NCBI GenBank assembly: GCA_014925825.1
Contig: JACGCK010000089.1
Span: 124,001-188,000, forward strand
Length of the DNA: 64,000 nt
Reading direction: 5' to 3'
DNA from: Pholiota molesta
Taxonomy: Eukaryota; Basidiomycota; Agaricomycetes; Agaricales; Strophariaceae
In this document: in pieces, positions 10,224 to 23,595 of the stretch
Position numbering within the stretch: the stretch's first letter is position 1
How the letters are laid out: each line of letters opens with the position of its first letter
Notes under the pieces: generated by a model
What the model was told of the DNA's origin: nothing
Databases searched by the model: none
What the model saw: the letters and a program-made list of their open reading frames with translations, nothing else
Position numbers and translations under genes: made by a program

Positions 10224-11948
10224 ATGTCCCCTAAATTACCAGCGACTACTAGAGCTCTGGTAGTCCAAGAGTCGAAAGTACCCCGCAAACCCCTCTATCA
10301 CGATGCGGCATTAGTTGAACTGCCTTTAGCCCAACCCCAGCCTGGCGAAGTTGTGGTGAAGATCGCGGCGGTGGGATTCAACCACAAAGATGTAAGTATT
10401 GTATTCCCTTCTCTGACAATTCTATCTTATTCTGAAGTGCCTATTACCTCCTTGTTATGTTGTTGCGTGTCCTTTAGGTCTGGATCCGCATGGGCCAGTA
10501 CCCGGCCATAGCCATCGGTGCAGTATTTGGGGGCGACGGTGCAGGTAACTTGCTGCAGTAGCTTCTCGCCATAATATACCGCACTCGACGACCCATTAAC
10601 TCCGTTCCACATCAGGAACCGTGATCGCATCGGGCACACCAAACGATCCATTGTTGGGCACGCGTGTCTTCTTGACGCCGTCCAGAGGTTGGGAGAAAGA
10701 CCCGCAGGGTCCAGAATCAACGTAAGTGCGCTCTCTTGCCAAACTCAGCAATTTAGCTCTGACATACTCTGTCAGATTTGGCATCCTAGGAGGTGGCGCT
10801 TTCCCCCTCTAGGTACATTTTCTGAATACATCGTCGTGGAGCGCGATCAGGTCGTCCCAACTCCTGAGCACCTCGATGATGTGCACGTCGCAGCATGGCC
10901 CATCGGGGGTGTGACAGCTTGGAGGTATGTAAATTAAACCCTCCATTCACATCGTATCTTGCGCAATATACATAAACCAATAATGTCTATATTGCATTAG
11001 AGCGGTCGCGGTCAACGCCCAAGTCCAGGAAGGCCAGAACGTTCTTATCACCGGTATGGCGGGGGCGTTGCGCTCTTGGCGATGCAGCTGTGCATAGCCA
11101 AAGGCGCCAATGTGTATGTAACAAGCGGCAGCGCAGATAAGCTTGCACGGGCCTATCCTCGGCGCGAAAGGAGGGCAACTACAAAGACAGTAAGCATGAT
11201 TGATGTTTGTGATAAATCAACCACAACAATTCATCACGATACTTCCATCTATCAGAGGATGGCCGGCTCAGTTGGTTCTCTACTCAACAAGAAGGGCGCC
11301 ATGCTCGACGCTATCATCGATTCAGCAGGCGGTGATATCATGGGACAAGCAGGCAAGATTCTAAAACAGGGCGGCAGAGTAGTCTGCTATGGAATGTGGG
11401 CATCCTATTCATTTGTTCATTCATCAATCTTATTCAATCCACAACTTCCATCTCTTTCTCTTCGGCGACTCTTTAACTGGATCGGGCAATCCTTACTGAC
11501 CTCACGATCTGATAGGACCGCCAGTCCCAAAATAACGCTGACAATGCGGCAAGTCCTCGCCAACCAGCAGCTTCTCGGTGCGTGAATATCCCGTCATATC
11601 TCAATCTCACCCACCAAACAACACCGAGTGCGGCTTCTTCCATGGACCTTCCTTGGGCTTTGATTTCGCCATCCATCTAAACTCAATCCTCCATTCGTTC
11701 CGAAGGGATAGCAATCTGACTAGATATATCGACTCTTCGCAGGTTCGACGATGGGGTCGCACCAGGACCTGCAGGATGCCACCGCCTTCATAGACAAGCA
11801 CCGGATAGTGCCTATCGTGTCGCACGTCCTCGACGGGCTGGAATCCGCAGACGCGGGCTTCGATCTCATCAAACGCGGGGACCAGTTTGGCAAAGTCGTC
11901 ATTAAGCTGCGCGCATCATCATCGCCTGTGCAAGCCGCCAAACTCTGA
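10224..11948 (+). CDS. Zinc-type / quinone-oxidoreductase family alcohol dehydrogenase (MDR superfamily)
   Basis: The start MSPKLPATTRALVVQESKVP leads into a GroES-like N-terminal domain (GEVVVKIAAVGFNHKD, then VWIRMGQYP and GAVFGGDGAG). A Rossmann NAD(P)H domain follows (GQNVLITG, AMQLCIAKGANVYVTSGS, DAIIDSAGGD, GGRVVCYGM) and the gene ends KVVIKL near residue 340. Introns start near 10,393, 10,544, 10,722, 10,924, 11,189, 11,397 and 11,578. The glycine-rich nucleotide loop is broken: near 11,055 the frame reads ITGMAGALRSW, but one extra base restores a GGGVALLAMQL-type loop. Further single-base slips are needed around 11,155-11,175 and 11,258. Family enzymes reduce quinones, enones or alcohols with NADPH; the substrate cannot be read from sequence. 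The slips could be assembly errors or real inactivation. Confidence 0.75.
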
Positions 11949-12580
11949 AGGGGCATGGGACCCAGACTTCGAAGATCCCTTAGTGCGTTTCACGACAAGG
12001 TTGCAGGATCAAATTGGTACGCAGTAGATAGGAGGCGTGGTGCGTCATGTATCGATATATCATAAACCACGTAACAATTAATTTATTCCCAACGCGTAAG
12101 AATATATAGTAATCATACCCAGGTGCATTGTTAGAGTACATCGTACCAGGGCATAAAAGTCTAGCGATAAGTTAAGTAAGTAAAGACGGACTCCAAAGCT
12201 CGTAGACGAGCGAGCAGAGTGGTGCAGGCAGTATACAGCAAACACACAAGTCCAAAATAACAGTAAGCCCAAGGGTAAGAGATAAAAAGAAGGAACTACG
12301 TAGTATGTACAGCAGGCCAAAGCATGGTAATGACAGGAAGGTCCGATAAATTAAGTGAATGGTACAGGTGTAAAGCATGTCAAGTAGCGCACGTCAGCAT
12401 TCAGGAAAATGAAAGTGGGTTTTTTGAATGGGGTGGATAGATGAGAAGATCGTCAGGAAGTGGTCCTTGTGCATGAAGAATGCAGAAAGTGAGAATTGGG
12501 TTGGGGTTTAGACAGTAAATCTGAAACCCAGATAACGTGTAGCCAGGCAGGAAATGATAATAATCGAACAGGAAACCTTC
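11949..12580. other. Convergent intergenic region
   Basis: This is the 3' flank shared by the oxidoreductase (+) and polysaccharide synthase (-) genes. Short open frames near 12,078-12,378 have no domain signal. No terminator or RNA gene is recognised. Confidence 0.4.
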
Positions 12581-15500
12581 TCAATAACTGAAGATCATCA
12601 ACCAAGGGTTGAGCACGATCTACATATAATCACATTTAGCTATCCATCCAGGAAAAACCAGGAGACAGAGGAACACCTACCGGCACGAGGATATGGCAGC
12701 CGACCACCAGCGCGAGCGGGATGATCAGCGCCCAGTTCCACCCGGGGATCTGCCACTCGAAGGGCACCAGCTCGGTCGTGAAGACGACCATCATCGCGAT
12801 GCACGCGAAGCAGATGACGAACGACAGCTTGAAGCGCTTCCAGATGCGGGGCACTGCAAGGACACGGGCGGCAGCGGCGTTAATTGATACAGATAACAGG
12901 GTAGGGATTATGCACGAAAAGGGCGTACCTTCGATCCAGAATGACGAGAGCTCGACTTCCTTGCCAGTAGATCCCCATGTCCTGGAGAAGGTCTAAGTAT
13001 CGGCATACCGGCAGCATACGGTGGCATGGGACTTACATGTCATAAGAGAACAAGTGCGCCAGAAGCGCGGTGGACAGATGGATGCTCATGCCGCCAAAGA
13101 AGAACAGGCTGTGCATTGCAACAGACGTCGGGTCAGTCACGGCGCATCGAATACACACACATCCTCGATATATTCGCCATCACGCCGAGCGCAAGCGGGG
13201 TGGCAGATACCGACCGATACGAATATACCACGGAAGGAAACGATAATAATAATAAAGCACAATAATAACTCACAAGAACGGAATCCACCGCAGGTTCTCG
13301 AACATCGCCGCGAAGAAATTGCGCTGGCCCACCGGTACTCCAGGAGCGTGTACCCCAGGTTCCCCACCCCGGGGAACACGACCGTGCACGCCAGCAGGAT
13401 CTCGAAGCTGTGCAGGTAGAACCGGTCCAGCTGCGGCGCGAGCCCCAGCAGCAGGTAGTTGATCACCGAGCCCACGGTCGCGGCCGCTATGCCGTCTATA
13501 GTTAGCATTGGGAGCGCGGTGGGTGGGTGGGTGGGGGGAAGGGGGAGAAAGAAAGGGCGGCGTCAGTATACATGGACATGGCGATCATCTGGAGGCCGGA
13601 CAGGCTGGTGCGCGACGGACAGGACACGGACACACGGGGTGTGTGTAGGTGTCACGACGCGATCGCACCCGCCTTCGAGGAAGAAAGGTACTCACAATAT
13701 GAAAACATATCTAGAGTCACAAAGTCACAAAGGAAAAAGAAAAACAACGAAGTGAGTAAGATGCTTCAACGGATTTCTCCGGGAAATAGTATGCTTACAG
13801 GACATCATTCCGACCTTGTAATGCAGAGGCGCCTTGGACCAGACAAATCCCCGGAGCTGAGGGCTGATAGGGCCCGCTTTCCACCACTTGATGAAAGGGT
13901 TGAAGATGATCTCATTACATCCTAACGCACACCACTTCATGAGCATGAATTCCACAACGAAACAAGAAAAAAAAACCATACCATACGCGTACTTCTGCCA
14001 CCGCGCCAGCTCGTCCACAACCGTCAGCGACACGCCCTCCTTGAACCCGCCATTCGAGTACGTCGCCCAGCGGAGGGTGTACCCCTTCAGCAGGAGCCGC
14101 AGCGCCAGGTCGAAGTCCTCCGACACGTTCGCCTCGGACCACTGCCGCGTCTGCCCGTCCGCGGGGTCGACGAAGGCCGCGTCCTGCACCGCGGACCAGC
14201 GGAGGAACGCGTTGTGCCCGACGAACGGCGCGACCTCGCCGTTCGCGCACCCGAGGGAGATGCACTTGTTGATGCGCTGCGTGAAGTGCGTGATGCCGTT
14301 CTCGAAGTAGTGGTGCGCGACCTGCATGACGTCTGCAAACAAAACATCCAAGCATCTCAGCAACAAACAAACACACGCCAACCGCGAGGCAACAGCGAGA
14401 GAGAAAAAGGTAGGGGGGGCACGTACCCGATTCGTGCTGGATGATGGCGACGTCCGGGCTCTCGTACATCTCGCGCGCCGCGTCGCGGAAGCAGTCCTCC
14501 GGCACATCGTGTCCGCGTCGATGATCAGCACGATCTCGCCCATCCGAGCGACTTCCCGTTCGCGCACCACGGCATGAACTGTCCCCCGGACGCCGCGTAC
14601 AGCGCCTCCTGCGCCAGCTTCATCGCCCTGTCCTCCAAACACGCGTCGGCGTCGGCGTCGTCGTCCGCGCCCCGCGGCCTCGAGCTGCGCGAGGAACGTC
14701 TCGAGCTTGAGCGAGAGCGCGAGGCCGTAGTTCATATTGGAGGCTTTTTTGAACTTGCCCGCGCGCTTGAACCCGCCCGGCGCGGGGTGTGCCCCGGGCG
14801 CGCGACGAAGCCGATGTTGTGGTTCGCGTAGAACGCCAGCCGCTCGTTGCGGTCGGCCTCGTTGATCAGCTGCAGGCCGTCGTCGCAGATGAAGATGGCC
14901 GAGGTGCCGCCTGCGCAGCGAGAGAGAAAGGGATGAGAGAAAGGAAGGGTGGTCAATTCGAGGAACATCGGATTTTGATATGGGGAATGGAACAGACCTT
15001 GACGGGCGTACGTCTGCATGGCCTTCTTCACGGAGTAGACGGAGGGCGCGATGGTGAGCTCGAGGCTCTCCTTGTACACGGGGAGCTGGATGGTGATGTG
15101 CGGCAGGTTGCGATCCACTTCGGGATTGGGGTCGGGTTTGACGGCGGAGTAGAACATCGAGTTTTCGTGGTACTGGGCCACTGGACCAAGGCTGTTAAAA
15201 ATCAAGTTAATTCTCGTAGGACACTTATTTTGAATGGATGGATCTGCACGAACATGAGACAGATGTTCCCGATAAGTTGCAGACAGAAAAACTGTCAAGA
15301 AAGAAGGCAGGGTGAGTGCTAAAGCGCCAAGAGTGGAAAGAAAAATACGCACGATGGAAACACAATAAATGACAGGAAGGGTAACGATAAGAGCGAAGCG
15401 AGTGGGGTCGTGGTCGAGGGCGTATTCCTCTAACAGCACAGCAATACCAGAAGTCATAAAGTCTGCAAGGATCGTCAATAAACCGCATCTTCAAGAATAT

Positions 15501-16565
15501 CCCGCAAACAAATACGAACATGCAGCCAAGCCAGCACCGAGACCAGCATACACAGGGCCGATGAGGACGAGCTTGCGCTCCTTCCGCTTCCCGCCCTTCT
15601 CAGCGTCGCGCGGCGGGGCCGTGGGCGGGCGCCCGTCGAGCTTCCAGCTCCACCACGACCGCTTCGCCGGGGGCGGGGCGGGCCCCGTCGGCGCCAACGC
15701 CGTCGAGGACGCGGAGGAATCCTGCTCGGCCTTCACCTCCTCGCCGCGGACGACCGTGTCGGGCTGCTGCGCCTTCTCGTTGAGCGCGGTCTGCGAGCCG
15801 TCCGGGGAGACGACGGACGCAGCGGTGACGCCGGATGGCGCCCCGGAGGTGACGGACGGGGTCGCCCGGTGGTGGGACGGCTTGTCGCGCGTGCGCCAGA
15901 TGTGCTTGATGAGCTTCTCCTCGAATTCCTTGCAGAGGGGATCATGGTCTCGAGGTTGTAGCTCCAGAGGACGACGGCGCGCTCGTCGCGCTAGAAGGGC
16001 ATGGATGGGATAATAAGCGCCTATACTTCGCGGGAGTTGGGTAAGAGGGATCGCGGGGCTTACGATGAAGGCGCCGCACTGGTCTTTCTCGGCCATGGGG
16101 AGAGGTCGATCGTGTCCAGAATTTGGATGCGGGTGTTGGAGTCGATGTAGAGACAGTCTTCGTCAGGGCCGCTGGAACACACGCCGTTCAGCGAATTATT
16201 AGATAAAAAGCGAAGGGATGACCAACATCTTGGCGATGGCAGCCTGTACCGCGGTATTGCGAATTTTGACGGCCACGACGGGATTGAGTTTGCGGACGGC
16301 GCCTCGAAGGGATCAAGGCGGCGTTCTCGTAGGGAAAGACGCGGAAATAACCGTTCTCGACGCGCATGGCCACACCTGTCGAGACGGTTTCCTCGACGGG
16401 CATGAACCAGTTCTCCTGCTGCGTGCTCTCATCTGCAAAAATTATGCAAAGGTGTCAGCAAGATGTAGGTGAAAGTAGAGAAGGAGAATAGCGACAGATT
16501 TTATGGAGCCACGCATCCCAGAGGTCGTAGTCGCTGTTGTGGAATGTCACTCCTGCTGCTGCCAT
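12581..16565 (-). CDS. Family-2 glycosyltransferase, processive polysaccharide synthase type
   Basis: This is a membrane-bound sugar polymerase of the cellulose/chitin/hyaluronan synthase fold. In order: start MAAAGVTFHNSDYDLWDAW; a cytosolic region ending in a Pro/Ala-rich linker; a membrane segment (LVLIGPVYAGLGAGLAA); two more after 15,460; then the catalytic domain with LPVYKESLE, ICDDGLQL, IVLIIDADT, SEDFDLAL and ARWQKYAYG, matching the D, DxD, ED and R/QxxRW elements. C-terminal membrane helices follow (VGSVINYLLLGLAP; CFACIAMMVVFTTELVPFEW), and the gene ends LNPWLMIFSY at 12581. At least seven one-base losses in GC-rich DNA break the frame (near 13,332, 14,505, 14,545, 14,675, 14,783, 16,300 and 16,307); motifs on both sides stay conserved. 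The product polymer is unknown. It is divergent from the KRE6/SKN1 gene. Confidence 0.8.
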
Positions 16566-17982
16566 TTCGGAGACCTATAGAGTATTAGGAAGAGGAAGGG
16601 GCAGGCGAGGGCGTGGCCTGGAATTAGGAGGGCAGACAGGAATACGGTCCAGCAGCCGTTTTGCAGAGACAAGAACGGGGCCAGAGAGGGAGGAAGGGTG
16701 CAGTGTACTTTATACATGCTTCTTCTCATCATACCATAATCTTACGCTCGACACCCTTCAGATCGTGACATCGGCATTAGCCACAGCAACCGTGACGACG
16801 TGACGGAACGTATATCGCGCCGAAATGGGAATAGGTGCTGGGTGTTCCTGTTCCTTGGGCTATGTCTCTTTCCATGATGGCCGTCCTATTCCCGCCCCCG
16901 GCTGTACGATGATACTGTCTTGCTCACAGCGTGTTTGTGCACTGATGGTGCTGCTGCTTCGAATCCTCTCATCGGAGTGATTGGTCAGGCTATCTTTGCC
17001 CGTCCATCACCCTCACGGAGACATGACAGTACCTCGAGAGGACGTGCTGTCCATTTCCAATTTGTTGCTGGCATCCAGTCGTCGCCGACGATAAGCCGCT
17101 TAGAACAGCACTGCTCTGTGTCGTGGGTCCTCGCCTATTCCTTTGTCCCCAGCCTCATCTTAATTTTAGGGTATAGAATCCATAACTTTCCTAGACACAC
17201 GCACGCACATGCCTTTCCGCGCGTAAAAGAGTCAATTGAACTGAAAACCACCATATCTCCTACTGTTCCGAAGGGTGAGGAACTCGCAGGCCTGGGAGTT
17301 GCGATCTGTCCAAGCGAAAGAACATATGCCAATAACCTGATCTTGATCTTTTCCAAGGGACCTATGGCATTCGACAAAGGCCAGACAATCTTTCTAATTT
17401 TATTTCTTCACACCTCAGAATTCGACACCTCGGAATGCTGCCTTGTTGACAGCGTGGGCTCCCGAAGATGATAAAGTTCCCAGCACAATGAATCTCATTT
17501 CGCTCCGTACAAGGTTTCTGCCCCGAACGCCGTGCACCAGTCACCACAGCAGCCGCAATGCATGCATTCCGAGCTTATATCCCCCCCTTACCTCCCCCAA
17601 TCGAATGGAAGCTGGAAAGGCTTACGAGCGAGTATAACCACGTAAATCTGATGCCGATGCCAGGGCTAGGCAAATCGAAGCAGCGCAAGATTCTATCTTC
17701 GACGTGCATGCTCCCACTGTCCGCTGGTGCTATCAATCCCCCCTTGAACTGCCCGACCCACAACACGCGCGGAACAATACGCACCCTTGTCAATCGGCCT
17801 CCCAAACTTCCTTGTACAAACGCCTTGATCTGACATATGTCCTCCTAGGCCCCCAGCCCCATCTGCAATTTTCACCGCAGCGCTGCATCCCCGCATCCCG
17901 CGTTCTTATAAATCTCTCCCCTCTTTCGACCCAAGTGCCACCCCTTTGGACCCGCGAGCAGCCCACCGCGCCCCTCGCACCC
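16566..17982. promoter_or_regulatory. Divergent upstream region between two cell-wall genes
   Basis: These 1.4 kb separate the start codons of the polysaccharide synthase (-) and KRE6/SKN1 (+) genes. A 183-codon open frame at 16920-17471 has no domain and is judged chance. Direct CT-rich tracts lie just before the KRE6/SKN1 start. No specific binding site is claimed. Confidence 0.35.
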
Positions 17983-20479
17983 ATGTCGGACTCCACCAGC
18001 AGCAGCAGCCTCCGCGAGCGGCCGCCGCACGCCCCGCCCCCCTCCTCCGCCGGCGACACCACGCGCCCCACCACCGCCGCGTCCGCGGGCGACCCCTTCG
18101 CCTCGCCGCCCCCCTCGCGCGCGCCGTCCGTCCACCGCCCGCCGCCGAGCCCGGGCTCGTCGCGCGTGTCCTTCCCGGACGCCGCGGTGGGCTTCAGCCC
18201 GCGCCGCGCGATCCTCAGCCAGGCGGGGTACGGCGCGCCCGCGTACTCCTCCGCGCTCTCCAGCGCCTCGCGCCTCTCCGCGGCGCCGACATGGCCGTGG
18301 GGCCGCCGCCCGCCGGCCGTCGGCGGGGAAGGCGAAGGCCCCGCGCATGAAGTCGCACATGCTCGCGGCGGGCGCGGCGGTGCCGAAGCCGTGGGCGGAG
18401 GAGAAGAGCCCGCGCGCGGCGTTCTCGTACTGGATCGTGTGGGTGATCGTGTTCATCGGCATCGCGGGCGGCGCGGTGCAGTGCTACTTCACGTACGTGC
18501 GCGTGCCGCTGGACAGGCAGCCGCTGTGCATCGTGCTCGAGGAGCACTTTGACAGCGAGGAGGCGGTGTTCGGCGATAACGGCACGTTCTTCAGGGAGGT
18601 CAACATGGACGGCTTTGGGTATGTTCCTCCCGCCCTTTCTTTTCTTTCTTTTTGCCTCTCTTCCCCCCCGGCACGCCCACTGCGTGCTTGGATTGCCGCC
18701 GGGTAGTCCCATCGCTTGAACGCGCTCGCTCACATGCTCGTATTTTTAGCAACGGCGAATTCGAGATGACCACCGCGTCGCGCAACAACTCCTTCGTGCA
18801 GAACGGCATGCTCTACATCGTGCCCACGCTCACCGCGGACAACATCGGCGCCGCCGCCGTGTTCGACGGCACCGTGTACAACATCACCGGCTGCACGTTC
18901 AACGCCACGCGCCCGGACGGCGGCTTCGTCGTGCAGGACGGCGCGCGCGTGTTCGACTGGGCGTCGTACTACCGCGCGTGCAGCGCGGTGAGCAACGCGA
19001 CGGCGGGGACGGTGGTGAACCCGGTGCAGAGCGCGCGGCTGACGACGCGGCGGAGCGCGAGCATCCGCTATGGGCGCGTCGAGATCCGCGCGAAGATGCC
19101 GACTGGGTGCGTGCTGTGTCTTTTTGGGCTCGCCGGAACGAAGGAGCTGATGTGCGCTTCCTTGTCGCCAGTGACTGGGTAAGTTCTCTGCGCCAGTGCG
19201 GCTGCGCGGTAACGCGGTGTTGACGTTCCTTTTTTCTATGTAGCTCTGGCCCGCGATGTGGATGCTCCCTGTGGACTCGGTGTACGGCGCCTGGCCGCTG
19301 AGCGGTGATTACCCGTCTTTTCCCTCTCCCCTCGAGTATATCCCTAATGCACATTCTCGTCGCGTTACAGGCGAAATCGACATCGTCGAGTCCCGCGGAA
19401 ACGGGCTGCGCTACACCGCACAGTACGTCCCGCCGCCGCCGCCACCTTGTCTGCTCCTTTTCATGTCCCTTTTCTAACCGCCTTTCCACCACCAGCGGCT
19501 CGAACTTCGTGCAGGGCTCGCTCAACTGGGGCCCCGCGCCGAACCTGAACGGCATCTCGCACTCGTACAGCTGGTGGACGGACAAGCGCAAGTCGTTCGC
19601 GTCCGACTTCCACACGTACGCGCTCGAGTGGACGGAGGACTTCATGTGCGTGCGCCTTCGTCTTTCCTCCGCCTCCATACCGCGGAACCGCTGTCCAACT
19701 TGACTGACATGCACACCGTGGGCCCGCAGACGGATATACGTGGACACGCGGCTGCACACGCTGCTCGACCTGCGCTTCGACCAGCCGTTCTTCAAGCGGG
19801 GCGCGTTCCCGGACGTCGTGTTCAACGGCTCGAGCCTGGTGGCGCTGCAGGACCCGTGGATCAACGGCACGAACGCGACGCCTTTCGATCAGGGTGTGTT
19901 GTCTTGTCCGCTGTTTCTCTTTTTTTCTTTTCTTCGGAGGAGTACCCCGTGTTGTGTGCATCATACATACCCGTGTGGTCTGCATCATACATACCCGTGT
20001 GGTCTGCATCACACCCGTGTTCGTGTTATCTGCAGATAGGGCTTTTACTTATCCCCGGATTTTTCGGTGTTTTAGAGTTCTACCTTATCCTGAACGTCGC
20101 GGTGGGCTCGACCAACGGGTGGTTCCCGGAGGGCCAGGGCAACAAGCCGTGGCTTGACCAGGCGCAGAGTGAGTTTGCCTCTAGATCTAATTCCTGGTGG
20201 CGCGAATGTCCATGCTATCTCCCCTCTAGACCCCCCGCACGACTTCGCCAAGGGCATTGCGCAGTGGTACCCGACGTGGCCATCGAATGTCGAGGACCGC
20301 GCGTTGGTTGTGTAAGTCACTTTTTGTGCATGGTGATTTTTGCACATCGCTGACGGGGCTGCTATCTTGTCTGATTATCTTCTGGATTCTGTTCTGGTCC
20401 ACTATTCGCATCATCTGCCCCCCTTCTTGTGTTGTGTTTGCCGAACAGTGACTATGTCAAGATGTGGAAGCACTGCTGA
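17983..20479 (+). CDS. KRE6/SKN1-like beta-glucan synthesis protein (GH16 fold)
   Basis: This is a type II membrane protein of the secretory pathway needed for beta-1,6-glucan in fungal walls. A disordered Ser/Pro head of about 100 residues is followed by a single membrane segment (SYWIVWVIVFIGIAGGAV). The SKN1/GH16 domain then runs through LCIVLEEHFDS, RYGRVEIRAKMPTG, MWMLPVDSVYGAWP, the catalytic GEIDIVESRGN, HTYALEWTEDF, EFYLILNVAVGSTNGWFP and the end DYVKMWKHC. Catalytic-type ExDxxE acids are present. About eight introns of 50-110 nt are needed. Two one-base slips near 18,285 and 18,325 separate the head from the membrane segment; the rest is open. The head is extremely GC-rich. Length and domain order fit the family. 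Start chosen as the first Met of the open head. Confidence 0.85.
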
Positions 20480-22678
20480 GTGGTTGAAACACCCAGGACT
20501 GACAAATGTCGACAGATGGATGTACCGGAAATCCCCTCAGCTGTTGAACAGTGCGAAGCCTTCCAGCTTCGTACCGCATTCGATGATCGTCGCTAGATAT
20601 AATTAACTATTCTGCCTACCGAGTGTACACCTTCCTACTCACGCACTCTTTTATTTCGAGCTTTTGAACAGCCCTGGCACGCGGACATGTAAATATTCTT
20701 GTTCTTTGTAGGCTTCTTACCTCGCGGGATAACAAGCATAAGTACTGGTATCTATACATAGGGGATTGTGGTTTTTTTTTTGGACGCTTAGTGTACTAGT
20801 ATAGCCTCTATCATATCCTCGTTTTTGTTTACTTAATTACATCGCCACTTTTATTATTACATTCCCCAATTCCACGATTGTCAAACGCACACATAAATCC
20901 CTCCTTGATGGGAACTGGAGATGAACTCATTTGTTATCAGAGATGAGCACCTACTAACACATGCACATTTAATCTGACTGCCGGGGGTTATGAGATTCTT
21001 CACGTACATACCTCAAGGCTTGACTACGCATTCCGCTTACGATAAGTAAGTGGGCGCTAATACAGCTTCGAGACATACCTCCATTGCCCTCAGGTTCGCC
21101 GCGATCGATACGCTGATATCGCACCTGTCCACGATTGTCAAAAATACTATTATTCCAAAACGACTCTTGAAAGTACATGTACAATGCAACACGTTTAACG
21201 GAAACAATAATGTTCAAGCGAGCGTACCTGAAGAACGAGAAAAATTGGTGACAAAATGTAGGCCACCCTTAGTACTCGGTGTACCTGCTATCTACAGATT
21301 GCTGAAGAACATGCGGTGCCGCCAATGTAGCACACTCATCGCGCTTCAACTTATCTTCCGCTACAGGTAAACTACTTACTAGCGATGAGTCCTTTGCATT
21401 CCGGGAAAACATCTAAAATGAATCCCAGATGCAGCTAAGAATACTACAAGGCACACAAGAGAGATCCATCGACCATGTGCTGAAGATGAAAATATGCGAA
21501 CAAGATTAACCTGAGGGCTGACCATGGCAGGCTCTCAGCGTGCATGTCCATGTCCATAGTGCGACCTCGGCATGTCCATCACGGTCCTTATCCTCTCCGA
21601 GAGGTTATCCGTGATCAATTCAATAGCCAACCCGTCAACACTCAAACGGTTAAACGTGCCTTCACAAACAAGTCGACGTGGACTCCGTCCGCTCTGGGAG
21701 CGCTGCCTGCCTGCGCGTTTTTTTAAATAGAAAGACAGACACTCGCTTGATCTGATGTGCGATGAAGAAGGAGCGGTGCATCAAAGATTCGAAGTGTCCG
21801 TTCCGACGCGGCTGCCAGAGCAGATTCCGTTACTTGGCTTTCAGAAGTTGAAGCGCTAGGCACCAGGAGGGAATATTGGCATCAGGTAGCGGACCTTGAC
21901 TTGTTAGTGGTATTCATACCGCGCCCGCTGAAATATGCTTTATGCCTCTTTTCCGAAAAAAAAAATTGACTGCGTCTGAATATCGAGGCCAATTCACCTG
22001 AAGCCATGCACCGACTCGGAGGTAACCTGTAGACATTCATATGTAAACCAATCGACAGTTCATAACCGATGAGCGACCGCCCCGTGGGTATGTAAGCGTT
22101 GAAATGGGATCACGTCCTTCAAGATGGAACATGATACGAAAAACAAGGATGTTTTCTACATATACCGCAGACCAGGCTTGGCCTTGGGTTGCACAAACGC
22201 ACGCACGCACGTTCGGCGAAGTATAAGGGAGCGCCAGGTCCAGAACTGTCCATCACGACTTCGTGCGTTCTGTGCAGCAGGCATGTGTGATGGATATGTC
22301 GTGTCAAAGAGACTTTATATGCATGCGAATCCATATTGTTGTCGCAGATAAAGAGGAAAATCATGATTGTGTCTTCGGAGGGTGGGCTTAGCACAGCTCC
22401 TTCAATCCCGTTGATTTGATCGACGGATGGAATTGAAGAGAAGTCGCATACTTGCCGGATGACAGGCGCGAGAGCGGATATCGCCATCCAGATGTAAGCG
22501 GAATTCATTGAAATTGGTACAAGAAGGCCGCTAGACGATTGAAGCAGGATGAACATACTTCCTAGCTGGATAATAGTAACGTCACGGTGAAAATACATCC
22601 GGCCCTGCTCAGTCTTGTGCAGCACACGGTGAAATTATGGGCTGAATGTGTTGGAAATAGTTTTCGATAGATGATAAT
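20480..22678. other. 2.2-kb region without a confident gene
   Basis: The first 400 bp are AT-rich 3' flank. From 20,970 to 22,625 the minus strand holds several open stretches with intron-like borders (longest 22119-22625), which suggests an unrecognised or decayed multi-exon gene. I find no domain motif in any frame and do not assign a product. Confidence 0.35.
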
Positions 22679-23595
22679 TTATGCAAGGGGTATGGCATCT
22701 GCGATATTGACAATTGTGCCGTCATCACAAATAACTCGGAATCTGACTAGAGGGCAGGAGTTTAGATTATTGATCATCTGGAAACTGTCCACAAGACGGA
22801 ATAATGTACTCACGGACGGTAAAAGGCAGCCCCTTCTCTTTGCGTATGCTTGTAAAATACAAAGTACCGGAACCTATAAGAAAGGACCAGGAGAAAAGAA
22901 TGTCAAGACAGATATAGGTTTCCTTTAGACAAGAGGTAGACCTTTTGAGCCACGTATTCTGAAGCTTACATCGATGTTCCCTTGCAGTTGGCCGATCTGA
23001 TGTAAATGAAGAAGGTAAGAACTTTCATTCCGAGAAAACACAGGCAGCGGATGGTGTAGTTCGTATACAACATGACACCTTGAAAAAGAAGAAACTCACA
23101 TGTCCCTTAACATGTGGGTCACCATTGAGATACCACTCGGCTTGCGGCCTAATGGCTTCGCCCAGCACTTCCTTCAGCTGCTCATCCGCCTTTAGTGCAC
23201 GCACAATGCTTCGGAATACTGAGCTTGAGAGCTTTTCTTGGTTGGTAGCAAATAGCATAAACGCAGCCCATCCCGCGACCCCGATGGCTACCCCTCCAAG
23301 AACAAGTGGCCATGTCGACTATGACGGACCACAGAACAAAACATAGTCAGATTCCGAGAACACAAAGACACCCTAGCTAAGTGCGAACAGCGCCCTTTGG
23401 TCTAACCTTGGCTTTTGGAAGATCTCTGAACGGTGGGTGCTTCGCATAGTACGGTCGAGGTCGGGATGGTGCCGAAAAGGTTTCGACGGCGGGTGTGGAT
23501 GTGGATGGTTCTCGAGGAAGTTGTGTAGCGTAGTTTCTGATGCGAATTCCTCCGAAAACGCGTCTTGACGCGGGATTGAGACGAGATAGAGACAT
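22679..23595 (-). CDS. COA1: COA1-like cytochrome c oxidase assembly factor
   Basis: Coa1 helps early assembly of the Cox1 module at the mitochondrial inner membrane. The start MSLSRLNPASRRVFGGIRI is Arg/Ser-rich without acids, a typical mitochondrial presequence. Then come FRDLPKAK, a membrane segment (LVLGGVAIGVAGWAAFMLF) and the family core SSVFRSIVRALKADEQLKEV, LGEAIRPQAEWYLNGDPHVK, LQGNIDVSFRI and SGTLYFTSIRKEKGLPF. It ends CDDGTIVNIADAIPLA. Five exons join cleanly with short introns and no frame break. An in-frame Met eight codons upstream (23619) is possible, but the inner Met gives the better presequence. Length fits the family. Confidence 0.85.

Noticed and set aside
14789..15322. 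177-codon plus-strand open frame
   Set aside because: Antisense to the conserved catalytic exons of the polysaccharide synthase; no domain of its own.
16920..17471. 183-codon plus-strand open frame in divergent promoter
   Set aside because: No domain, no splice context, mixed composition; most likely chance.
18215..18733. Arg-rich minus-strand open frame
   Set aside because: GC-rich antisense shadow of the KRE6/SKN1 head and membrane segment.
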